Source of the DNA: Streptomyces sp. L2
GTDB lineage: Bacteria > Actinomycetota > Actinomycetes > Streptomycetales > Streptomycetaceae
Direction: 5' to 3'
Assembly: GCF_004124325.1 (NCBI RefSeq)
Contig: NZ_QBDT01000001.1
Coordinates: forward strand, 1,798,001-1,862,000
Length of the DNA stretch: 64,000 bases
The position numbers were made by a program, and so were the translations under genes. This document shows, one piece after another, positions 28,364-36,213 of the stretch; position 1 is the stretch's first letter, and each line of letters begins with the position of its first letter. The notes under the pieces are model-generated. The model was not told the origin of the DNA, searched no databases, and saw nothing but the letters and a program-made list of their open reading frames with translations.

Positions 28364-31300
28364 TCAGGCCGGCACCCGTGTCCCCGCCAGGTGCTCGATG
28401 GTGCGGCGGGCGCTCGGGCCGACCACCGCGGCCCAGTCGTCGGGGGTGTCGGTCAGCCAGCGGAGCAGGGTCGCGGCGAAACCGGGGACGTGGCGGCTCA
28501 GGTCGACCAGGCCGCGGTCGAAGCGGGCGGCGCCGTCTGGGGTGCGGACGAGGAGCAGGCCGGTGCGGTGGACCAGCTCCCGGATCTCCTCGTCCCGGCG
28601 GCCGTCGCGGCGGCGATCGTCTCTGCGGTCCTGGCGGGGGTCGCCTCTGCGGTCCTGACGGGGGTCGTCTCTGCGGTCCTGGCGGGGGGCGTTGCGGTGG
28701 CCGGCGGCCGCGTGCAGCACGGCGTCCAGGACCGCCGGGTCCTCCTCGCGTGCGAGCAGGACGTCCAGGAGTTCCCGGCGCAGCGGGCGGGAGGCGGTGG
28801 TGCCGGCGGCGCCGAGCACGGTGGCGAGGGCCGCGCGGAGCGGTTCGCTGCCGCCGTCGAGGAGGCCGGTGACCAGGGGCAGCAGGGCGGCGCGGGCGGC
28901 CGGGCCGTCGTCCAGGCGGCGGTCGGTGCACGCGGCGACGTGGCCGGCCGTCTCCGGGCGCAGCGCCACCGCGTCCCGGACGACGGCGGCGACGTCGCGG
29001 GCGAGGCCGGGCGTGGTGGCGTCGGTGAGCGTGCGCAGCGCCTCGCCGGCGTCCGGGCCGCGCAACCGGGCACGGAAGGCGTCGAGGACCGGACCGGGGT
29101 GGGTGGTCAGGGCCGGGCCGAGGGCGCTGGGCGGGAACCGCGGGTCGCAGGCGGCGAAGTGGCGCAGGCCCTGGTCGAAGTGCTCGTCGCGGGTGCGCGG
29201 GTCGCGGACCAGGAGGGCGAGGGCGCCGCCGTGCAGGGTGCGGTCGGCGGGGCGGGCGAGCAGGGTGAGGGCGGCATAGCGGAGCAGGTCGCGATCGGCG
29301 TCGGTGAGGACGTGCGGGGCGGCGCGCAGCCCGTACGTCACGGCTGCGGAGCGGCGGGCGGGGCGTTCGTCGTGTGCCCAGCGGTCGACGGCCCGGCACA
29401 CGGCCGAGGGTTCCTCCTCGGCGAGTACGGCGAGGAGTTCGTCGGCGCGGCGGTGGGCGCTGTCCGCCAGTACCTCGGTGAGGTCGTCCAGGGTGCCGTG
29501 CCGGTGCGTGTGCAGCATGGCCTGCGCCGCGGTCGCCACGGTGGCGTGCGGGGTCGCGGGCAGCGGCCGCTCGTCGTCGAACCAGCGGGTCAGGTGTGGT
29601 TGTACGGCGGTGGGGGCGGCGGCCAGCAGCCGGGCCACGGCGTCGAGGTGGCGGCCGCCCGCGCCGCGGTCACCGGCGTCCGCGAAGAGGAGCCGGCGCA
29701 GGAGGTCCAGGCGCTCGGCGTCGGGGAGGGGGAGGGCGCTCCAGAAGTCCGGGCGGAACTCGGCCGGTACGGGGCGCTGCGCGCGCCGCCAGCTGACGAC
29801 GCGGTCGGCGAGGAGCCGCAGGACCTCGGTGTACGGCGACGCGTCCGGGACCTGGAGCAGGGTGCAGCCGAGCAGGCGGGCGGCCCACCAGGAGGCCGGG
29901 TCGAGGTCGAGGGCGTCGGTCAACTCGCGCAGCCGGAAGGAGAGTTGGCGGGGGCCCTCTTGCCTGCCGAGGAGCAGGAGCGCCTCGACGACGGGGCCGA
30001 CGCGGTGGTGCGGGACGGGTAGCGGGTGGGCGGCCCGAGCGGTGCGGGGGCGGTGGACGAGGGCGTGCAGTGCCTCGTCCAGGTCGAGGTGGAGGCCCTG
30101 GATCCAGTCGGCCAGTTCCTCGTGGGCGAAGCGGTAGCCGTCGCCGGCGGGGACGAGGAGGCCCTCGGTGAGGACGGCGGACGCCCACCCGGATCCGCCG
30201 CCGAGCCGGGCGGGCGCGGGGCCCCACGGGAACACCGCCTCGAACGACTCCCGGTCCAGCTCACCCTGCCCGGGACCGAGGCTGCGCCGGGCGGCCTCGT
30301 GCACCTGCCCGGCGACCCGCACCGCGAGCCGTCGTACGGCCGTCCCGCGCACCCCGTTCTCGGCCGCGAGCCGGACCGCGATCCGCAGACACATCAGGTC
30401 GAGGTGAGCGGCGAAGACTTCGTGCCGGTGCAGGGCGGGGGGTGTGCGGGGCGTGCCGGGGGCGGGGGTTGTGCGGGGCGTGCCGGGGGCGGGCGTGCTG
30501 AACGTTCCGGAGGCGAGCATGCCGGGCGTTCCCGCGGTGGGCGCGCCAGGGACGACGGCTGCGGCGGTCGTCCCAGGGACGGGCATGCCGGGCGTTCCCG
30601 CGGCGGGCGCGCCGGGCATCCCGGCGGCGGGCGCGCCGGGCATCCCGGCGGCGAGCATGCCGGGGCATGCACCCGTGCCAGGGGCAGGGAAGGTGTCGGC
30701 AATGGAGTCGACGGAGTCGGGCGTGTCGGGGGTTCCGGGGAGGGCCGCGCGGAGGTCGGCGAGGAAGCGGAGGGTGAGGGGGTGTCGGGCGTCGGGCTCG
30801 ACGAGGGCACCTCCGGGGATGCCGTAGTGGCGCCGGGCGTGCTCGGCCTCGTCGGCTGTGAGGTCGCCGAGCCGCACGCACGCCGGGAGGCCGCTGGCGG
30901 CGTCGGCGGAGCCGTGCAGCAACTCGTCGGGGAACTCGCGTCCGGCCCGCTCCCAGTACTCCTCCCGGCACGCCATCACCAGCCGGACTCCGTTCTGCCG
31001 CAGCCACTCCACTGTGCCCCGGGTCCATTCGGTGAGCCGGTGCGCGAGGACCGGCGGCATCTCCTCGGGGCCGTCCAGCACCAGGAGCAGCGGTCGCCCG
31101 GCCGCGCCGGCCAGCCGCGCCAGCCGTTCCGCCCCGACATCACCGAGATCGTCGACGCGGACGCCCCGGGCGGCGGCCACGATCCGCGCGGCCCGCCCGA
31201 GGCTCCGCCGCACCGCGTCGGCGAGTGAGCCATCGGCATCGTGCAGGTCCGCGCCGCGCAGCCAGAGGGTGGGGGCGGGACGGGCATGGCCCTGGCCGAC

Positions 31301-33511
31301 CGCGTGGGCGGCATCGGGGCAGCGGAGCCCGCTCGACGGCTCGGTGGTCCGGCGGGAGACCCCGGCCGAGTCGGACGTCTGGGCAGCACAGCCCGCGCTG
31401 CTCTGATCGGCGCCGGCTGGCGCGGCCGCGCGGGCATCGGCCACGGATGAAGCTGCGGCGTCCGGCCACGGCTCGGGAACCGGATCAGGCGCGGCGCTGG
31501 GCGCACCGGCCATCTGCCACGACGCCGCCCCTGACCATGGTGCGACGTCGGCGTCACTCGACACCTCACGGCCATGAGCGGCTGCGGGCACACCGGCCAC
31601 CGGTGGTCCCACGACGCCCGGACACAGCGTGGTGACAAGAGCCAAGGCGGTGGGTTGCGCGCCGTGTCCTTCCGATGGGCGCGCCTCGGTATCCGTCGAG
31701 GTCGCGGTGGTCGGCGGCCGGGGCTCCGTGGCCGGGCCGTTCCCTGCGGCGGGCCAGGACTGGGGAGGGGGAGCGGAGGGCGTGGGGTCCGTGCCGCGTG
31801 GTCCCGAGCGGAGCCCCGCGGCATCCGTCGGGATCGCCGTGGTCCGCGGCGATGGCTGCGTGGCCGGGCTGTCCCCAGAGGTCGGCCAGGCCTGGGGAGA
31901 GGGAGCAGAGGCGGTCAGGTCCGTGCCGCGTGGTCCCGAGGGGAGCCCCGCGACATCCGTCGGGATCGCGGCGGTCCGCGGCGATGGCTGCGTGGCCGGG
32001 CCGTCCCCGGAGGCCGGCCAGGACTGGGGAGAGGGAGCGGAGGGCGTGGGGTCCGCGCCGCGTGGTCCCGAGGGGAGCCCCGCGGCATCCGTCGGGATCG
32101 CCGTGGTCCGGGGCGGGGGCTCCGTGGTCGTGTCGTTGGCGGCGGCGGTCCGGGCCTGGGGAGAGGCGGCGAGATTTGGGGTGTGCAGTGGGGACGGGGT
32201 AGTGCGGCGGGCGGCCAGGGTGGCCAGCTCTGTCGTGCGGCCGGTGCCTGGGGCACCCACCAGGGCCAGTACCGGGGTGTCGGCGGCGGCGAACGCGGAC
32301 AGGTCCCGGGTCAGCGCGAGGCGCTCGACGAAGGGCGTGGCACCCGCGCCGTGGGCGGCGGCCGAGGGGCCGTCCTGGGCGACCGAGGTGGCGGCCAGTT
32401 CCAGGACTCCGGCCAGGTTGAGGTCGGCGCCGTAGGCCGGAACGGTCGCCTCGTTGCGGGCGAGCAGTTCGGCGAGGGCGTGGGGGCCGTCGGCGAACCG
32501 CAGCGGCGCCGCGAAGCCCGTGTCGCGCTGAGCGGAGTGCAGGGCCGTGCCGAGGACTCCCAGTACCGCGCCCGTCAGCGCGTCGAGAACCGGTCCGCCG
32601 GCCGCTCCCCCACCGAGGCGAAGCGCGTCCCGGCCCGCTGTGCCGATCGCCAGTTCCAGGGCGTCGTCAACGAGGTGGAAGCGGTCCGTGGCGGTGTACG
32701 TCACCTGCGTCGCCGCCAGAACGCGCGCCTCACGCCAGCAGCCGGCGGCGATCCTCACGTAGGTCCCGGCGTCGATCCGGTCCCGCCTGGTCAGCGGCAG
32801 CGGGTCCACGCCCAGGCCCTCAGTGCGGACGAGAGCGAGGTCCCGCGCGGGCAGCGGGGTGACAGCGTGGGCGTCGACGACACAGGTCTGGCCCCCGACC
32901 GCGTGCAGGACCAGCCGGGGCAGTCCGTCCACGGCCTCGTGGCTGGTGAGGAGGGTGCCGTGGTGGTCGGCGAGGAACCCGACACCACGCGGGCGGCCGG
33001 CCAGGTCATGGATCCGGACGAGGGCGTCGGTAGGGCTCCGGTCGGGTGTGGGGGCGTCGCCGTCCGCCTCGCGGTCTGCGCCGGGCGGGCGTGCAACGGA
33101 CGCCCCACGTCCCCCGTCACGACGGAGGCCGCCGGCCTCCCTGCGCAGTCCGCGCCGGTCACCACGACGGCGGGCGCCGTCCCCCGGCCGGCCATCGGTA
33201 TCACCCGTGCGCGTCCCGTCGTCGTCACGACGGAGGCCGCCGGCGTCGTTGCCGTTGCCGTCGTCGCCAGGGCGGCTGTCGCCACGGTCCCGTCGGCCGC
33301 TGTCGTCCCCCCGGCGGCTGTCGCCACCGTACAGTCGGCGGCCACTGTCGTCCCCCCGACCACCGTCACCGCCGCGCCGACCACCGGCCACGCGCCCCCC
33401 GGAGTCCGTGCCTGCCCCGGTGTCCGAGCGGTACCCGGTCTCCAAGCCCCGCGCGGCCACCCCGCCGCCCGTACCGTCCCTGTCCGGCAGGGCACCGCCC
33501 CGTTCCGCCAT
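28364..33511 (-). CDS. Giant pseudo-trypsin / STAND-like NTPase fusion
   Basis: 1715-residue soluble protein. Residues 1-145 are Gly/Arg/Asp low complexity. A chymotrypsin-fold domain follows (about 150-340) with His191 (LLTSHEAVDG) and Asp224 (ARDLALV), but the GNSGGP motif reads GAAGGP, so Ala304 replaces the nucleophile. An NTPase region has a P-loop GAPGTGRTT with Arg425 for the usual lysine and Walker B LLLVLDGPEEM near residue 813. Between them lies a 390-residue low-complexity insert with 44-residue repeats. The C-terminal 700 residues look like helical repeats ending in QDRR-DPR repeats. ATG 33511 follows GGGGAGG. No signal peptide or membrane helix is seen. Trypsin-NTPase-repeat architectures occur in bacterial conflict proteins, but its function is unknown. 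Confidence 0.82.
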   Translation of the reverse strand: MAERGGALPDRDGTGGGVAARGLETGYRSDTGAGTDSGGRVAGGRRGGDGGRGDDSGRRLYGGDSRRGDDSGRRDRGDSRPGDDGNGNDAGGLRRDDDGTRTGDTDGRPGDGARRRGDRRGLRREAGGLRRDGGRGASVARPPGADREADGDAPTPDRSPTDALVRIHDLAGRPRGVGFLADHHGTLLTSHEAVDGLPRLVLHAVGGQTCVVDAHAVTPLPARDLALVRTEGLGVDPLPLTRRDRIDAGTYVRIAAGCWREARVLAATQVTYTATDRFHLVDDALELAIGTAGRDALRLGGGAAGGPVLDALTGAVLGVLGTALHSAQRDTGFAAPLRFADGPHALAELLARNEATVPAYGADLNLAGVLELAATSVAQDGPSAAAHGAGATPFVERLALTRDLSAFAAADTPVLALVGAPGTGRTTELATLAARRTTPSPLHTPNLAASPQARTAAANDTTTEPPPRTTAIPTDAAGLPSGPRGADPTPSAPSPQSWPASGDGPATQPSPRTAAIPTDVAGLPSGPRGTDLTASAPSPQAWPTSGDSPATQPSPRTTAIPTDAAGLRSGPRGTDPTPSAPPPQSWPAAGNGPATEPRPPTTATSTDTEARPSEGHGAQPTALALVTTLCPGVVGPPVAGVPAAAHGREVSSDADVAPWSGAASWQMAGAPSAAPDPVPEPWPDAAASSVADARAAAPAGADQSSAGCAAQTSDSAGVSRRTTEPSSGLRCPDAAHAVGQGHARPAPTLWLRGADLHDADGSLADAVRRSLGRAARIVAAARGVRVDDLGDVGAERLARLAGAAGRPLLLVLDGPEEMPPVLAHRLTEWTRGTVEWLRQNGVRLVMACREEYWERAGREFPDELLHGSADAASGLPACVRLGDLTADEAEHARRHYGIPGGALVEPDARHPLTLRFLADLRAALPGTPDTPDSVDSIADTFPAPGTGACPGMLAAGMPGAPAAGMPGAPAAGTPGMPVPGTTAAAVVPGAPTAGTPGMLASGTFSTPAPGTPRTTPAPGTPRTPPALHRHEVFAAHLDLMCLRIAVRLAAENGVRGTAVRRLAVRVAGQVHEAARRSLGPGQGELDRESFEAVFPWGPAPARLGGGSGWASAVLTEGLLVPAGDGYRFAHEELADWIQGLHLDLDEALHALVHRPRTARAAHPLPVPHHRVGPVVEALLLLGRQEGPRQLSFRLRELTDALDLDPASWWAARLLGCTLLQVPDASPYTEVLRLLADRVVSWRRAQRPVPAEFRPDFWSALPLPDAERLDLLRRLLFADAGDRGAGGRHLDAVARLLAAAPTAVQPHLTRWFDDERPLPATPHATVATAAQAMLHTHRHGTLDDLTEVLADSAHRRADELLAVLAEEEPSAVCRAVDRWAHDERPARRSAAVTYGLRAAPHVLTDADRDLLRYAALTLLARPADRTLHGGALALLVRDPRTRDEHFDQGLRHFAACDPRFPPSALGPALTTHPGPVLDAFRARLRGPDAGEALRTLTDATTPGLARDVAAVVRDAVALRPETAGHVAACTDRRLDDGPAARAALLPLVTGLLDGGSEPLRAALATVLGAAGTTASRPLRRELLDVLLAREEDPAVLDAVLHAAAGHRNAPRQDRRDDPRQDRRGDPRQDRRDDRRRDGRRDEEIRELVHRTGLLLVRTPDGAARFDRGLVDLSRHVPGFAATLLRWLTDTPDDWAAVVGPSARRTIEHLAGTRVPA
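31689..32216 (-). repeat. Four 132-bp coding repeats inside the NTPase gene
   Basis: Units begin near 31689, 31821, 31953 and 32085, exactly 132 bases apart. They encode 44-residue repeats (TTAIPTDAAGLPSGPRG, then a PSAPSPQSWP core). The units diverge slightly, and the outermost copies are more degenerate. They keep the reading frame. Confidence 0.85.
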
Positions 33512-33782
33512 GGCCGTACCTCCCCGCCCGGTCCCGCCCCGTCCGCACACACGTGCCTGATTTTCGACGGTAGGCGGGTGGTGATCAGCGGGAAAGATCG
33601 CGCGGTGAAAGCGCCCCCTTCCGCTCCCCCGGTTCACTCCGAGCGCCTGCCCGGTCGGGTGAATAGGCGGGGGCCGGTGGATACACCCTAGGGGTGGGGG
33701 AACCGAGGGGGGACCGTGGAGCGGCGGCGAGTGGCAGTACCCCGTGGCCGCCGCTCCACGGGCCGGGGAGCGCAGGCCGACG
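33512..33782. other. Upstream region of the giant NTPase gene
   Basis: 271 bases between the NTPase start and the first intergenic repeat. It contains the GGGGAGG ribosome-binding site and presumably the promoter. I see no assured -35/-10 pair and no coding sequence on either strand. Confidence 0.5.
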
Positions 33783-33858
33783 GACGCTGTCGGCAGGCGA
33801 GCGCGGGCCGCAAACCGGCGGACCTTGCCGGTCGGTGCGCGCAGGCCAGCGACCGGCG
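33783..33858. repeat. Two 38-bp tandem intergenic repeats (block 1)
   Basis: Copies 33783-33820 and 33821-33858 are head to tail with no spacer. Each unit contains a GCCGGT-like left arm and an ACCGGC right arm, so single units can fold into hairpins. The same family recurs at 34030-34197. Confidence 0.8.
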
Positions 33859-34029
33859 GATCCGAGAGCCCCGGCGGCCGCGTACCTGACGCTGGATCCC
33901 TCTCAGCGGCGCAGGCTCCGTCGCGTCACGCACACGGAATTCGGCGGCTGACGGCCGGCCGGCCCGGATGCGCCTGCCACGGCCCGGCACCCGCTCCTGA
34001 GCCGTCCAGGACCGTGCGCCCCCGGGCGC

Positions 34030-34197
34030 CCCTACCGGCCGGCGAGCGCAGGCCGGAAACGGCGGACGCTACCTGCCGGCGAGCGCAAGCGGCGACTGGC
34101 GGATCCTGCCAGCCGGCGCACCAGGCCAGAAACCGGCGTGCGCAGGCCCGAATCCGACGGACCCTGCCGGTCGGCGCCCGCAAGCCCGAAACCGGCG
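34030..34197. repeat. Tandem 37-38-bp intergenic repeats (block 2)
   Basis: Copies at about 34030-34064, 34065-34101, 34102-34138, a half copy at 34139-34159 and a full copy at 34160-34197 follow each other directly. They share GAC-CTGCCGG at the left and AACCGGCG at the right with block 1. Two 18-bp GC-rich direct repeats follow up to the truB stop. Together with the 170 bases between blocks, no gene is seen. Confidence 0.8.
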
Positions 34198-34241
34198 CGC
34201 GGCGGAACCCAGCGGACGCGGCGGAACCCAGCGGACATGGG

Positions 34242-35147
34242 TCAGCCGAAGACCGCCAAGCTCTTCGCCTTGCCCTTGTGGTGTTCGACGAGCGCGAGGA
34301 AACGGCCCTCGGGGTCGAAGACGGCCACGGGGCCGGTGCCGGCGTACTCGTCGGGCATGTCGAGGCGGACGCCGTTGAGGAGGAGACGGGCGCGCCTGGT
34401 GTCGACGTCCCAGCGGGCGAACGCGGCCGCTGCGGCCTCGGCGACCGGCATCACAGTCAGCTCCTCCTGGAGCTGGTCGAGGGTCCGCGCCGCGTCGATC
34501 TTGTACGGCCCGACGCGTGTCCGGCGCAGCGCCGTGAGGTGGCCGCCGACGCCCAGGCCGGCGCCCAGGTCGCGGGCGAGGGCGCGGATGTAGGTGCCGG
34601 AGGAGCAGACCACGGAGACGACCAGGTCGAGCACCGGGGTGCCGTCCTCGGCGACGGCGTCACGGGCGTCGTACACGGTGAAGGAGGAGATGGTCACCGG
34701 CCGGGCGGGGATCTCGAACTCCTCGCCCTCGCGGGCCCGCTTGTACGACCGTACGCCGTCGATCTTGATGGCGCTGACCTTGGACGGCACCTGCATGATG
34801 TCGCCGGTCAGCTTGGCGATGCCGGCGTCGATGGCGTCCCGGGCGACCTTGGAGGCGTCGGTGGCGGAGGTGATCTCGCCCTCGGCGTCGTCCGTGAGGG
34901 TGTTCTGGCCGAGCCGGATGGTGCCCAGATACTCCTTCTCGGTCAGCGCGAGGTGGCCGAGCAGCTTGGTGGCGCGCTCGATGCCGAGGACGAGGACGCC
35001 GGTCGCCATCGGGTCGAGCGTGCCCGCGTGGCCGACGCGCCGGGTGCGGGCGATGCCGCGCATCTTGGCGACCACGTCGTGCGAAGTGAAGCCCGACGGC
35101 TTGTCGACGATGACGAGGCCGTCGGGCGTGGGGTGTTTCTGGGTCAT
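34242..35147 (-). CDS. truB: tRNA pseudouridine(55) synthase
   Basis: Isomerises U55 of the tRNA T-loop. The 301-residue product has the TruB motif around the catalytic aspartate (RRVGHAGTLDPMATGVLV) and the substrate loops KEYLGTIRLG and CSSGTYIRALARDLG. The ATG at 35147 overlaps the rbfA stop by 4 bases (ATGA), so it is translated with rbfA as the end of the rimP-nusA-infB cluster. Confidence 0.97.
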   Translation of the reverse strand: MTQKHPTPDGLVIVDKPSGFTSHDVVAKMRGIARTRRVGHAGTLDPMATGVLVLGIERATKLLGHLALTEKEYLGTIRLGQNTLTDDAEGEITSATDASKVARDAIDAGIAKLTGDIMQVPSKVSAIKIDGVRSYKRAREGEEFEIPARPVTISSFTVYDARDAVAEDGTPVLDLVVSVVCSSGTYIRALARDLGAGLGVGGHLTALRRTRVGPYKIDAARTLDQLQEELTVMPVAEAAAAAFARWDVDTRRARLLLNGVRLDMPDEYAGTGPVAVFDPEGRFLALVEHHKGKAKSLAVFG

Positions 35148-35635
35148 TCCGCGGCGTCGCCGTCCGTCTCGCCGGTCCCGGCGTCCCCAGGGGTGCCGGT
35201 GGCGGTCTCGTCCTCGGCCGGCTTGCGGTAGGGGTCCGCTCCGCCGGCGTACGTGGCGCCTGTGGCCGCCTCGCGCACCTTCTGGTCGGACTGCCGCGCC
35301 TTGTCGAGGAGGTCCTCGATGGTCCGGGCGGTGTCGGGCAGGGCGTCGGCGACGAAGGTGAGGGTCGGCGTGAACTTCACGCCGGCCGCGCGGCCGACCT
35401 CGGAGCGCAGGATGCCCTTGGCGCTCTCCAGGCCCGCCGCGGCGGCCTGCCGCTCCTCGTCGTCGCCGTAGACCGTGTAGAAGACGGTCGCCTCCCGCAG
35501 GTCACCCGTGACCCGGGTGTCCGTGATGGTGACGTGCGAGCCGAGCCGCGGGTCCTTGATCCCGCGCTGCAGCTTCTGGGCCACCACCTCCCGGATGAGG
35601 TCCGCCAGCCTTTTCGCCCGCGCGTTGTCGGCCAC
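35144..35635 (-). CDS. rbfA: 30S ribosome-binding factor A
   Basis: Cold-shock factor that helps mature the 5' end of 16S rRNA in the 30S subunit. The 163-residue product has the KH-like RbfA core (RAKRLADLIREVVAQKLQRG, VTITDTRVTGDLREATVF) and an extra acidic, disordered C-terminus after about residue 125. That tail is common in actinobacteria. It starts at GTG 35635. Confidence 0.95.
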   Translation of the reverse strand: MADNARAKRLADLIREVVAQKLQRGIKDPRLGSHVTITDTRVTGDLREATVFYTVYGDDEERQAAAAGLESAKGILRSEVGRAAGVKFTPTLTFVADALPDTARTIEDLLDKARQSDQKVREAATGATYAGGADPYRKPAEDETATGTPGDAGTGETDGDAAE

Positions 35636-35726
35636 TGGTCCGTCTCCCGTTCTTTCTTCTTCTTGCGTTCTGCGTTCTGCGGTGTGCGTTGTGCGTACTG
35701 AAATCTTTGTGATGTGCGCTGTGCGG

Positions 35727-36020
35727 TCAGTCGTCCTCGCCGTGGAAGCGGCGTCGTACGGACAGCAGCTCCACCTCGGGGCGGCCGGCGACCAGCCGCT
35801 CGCAGCGGTCCAGTACGTCGGTGAGGTGCCCCGCGTCGCCGGAGACCATGGCCAGGCCGATGACCGCTCGCCGGTGGAGGTCCATGTGGTCCACCTCGGC
35901 CGCGCTCACGGAGTACTTCCGCTGGAGCTCGGCGACGATCGGGCGGACGACGGAGCGCTTCTCCTTCAGCGAGTGGACGTCGCCGAGGAGGAGGTCGAAG
36001 GACAGAGTCCCCACGTACAT
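35727..36020 (-). CDS. DUF503 (YlxP-like) protein
   Basis: 97-residue protein of the YlxP family (MYVGTLSFDLLLGDVHSLKEK, then RYSVSAAEV-type core with HMDLHRRAVIGLAMVSGD). The family is widely found between infB and rbfA, as here, and a role as an RbfA-like ribosome assembly factor has been suggested. The 91-base gap to rbfA is T-rich on the plus strand with short GCGTTCTGC-type repeats. Confidence 0.92.
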   Translation of the reverse strand: MYVGTLSFDLLLGDVHSLKEKRSVVRPIVAELQRKYSVSAAEVDHMDLHRRAVIGLAMVSGDAGHLTDVLDRCERLVAGRPEVELLSVRRRFHGEDD

Positions 36021-36164
36021 GTGTGTAGCCGGTTCACCCGCCGGTACGGGATCGATGGCCCCGTGGCCGTGTGGCCGGGGTCATCAAGAACGGTACCGCG
36101 TACCCGCCGGAGGCTCGACAGGGTTTACCCGCGTCCCCTACCCGCGTCCCCCCGGGAACGGCGC

Positions 36165-36198
36165 GCCGGCCGGCAGGAGCGAACTCCCGCCGGCCGGC
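36165..36198 (-). terminator. infB terminator hairpin with TTCG loop
   Basis: Arms 36165-36179 and 36184-36198 pair over 15 positions with one G-U pair and enclose a TTCG tetraloop on the minus strand. It lies 15 bases after the infB stop. No T-run follows. It may partially separate infB from ylxP-rbfA-truB. Confidence 0.75.
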
Positions 36199-36213
36199 AC
36201 GAACCGTGGTCGG

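Noticed and set aside
31574..33691. 705-codon plus-strand open frame opposite the NTPase gene
   Set aside because: Gly/Arg-rich shadow with no ribosome-binding site; the minus-strand gene has protein-like domains.
33783..34197. Possible CRISPR array
   Set aside because: Repeats are head to tail with no unique spacers of constant length and no cas genes nearby.
33694..35231. Plus-strand open frames over the truB-NTPase gap
   Set aside because: They translate the tandem repeats and antisense truB, with no start signal or protein-like segment.
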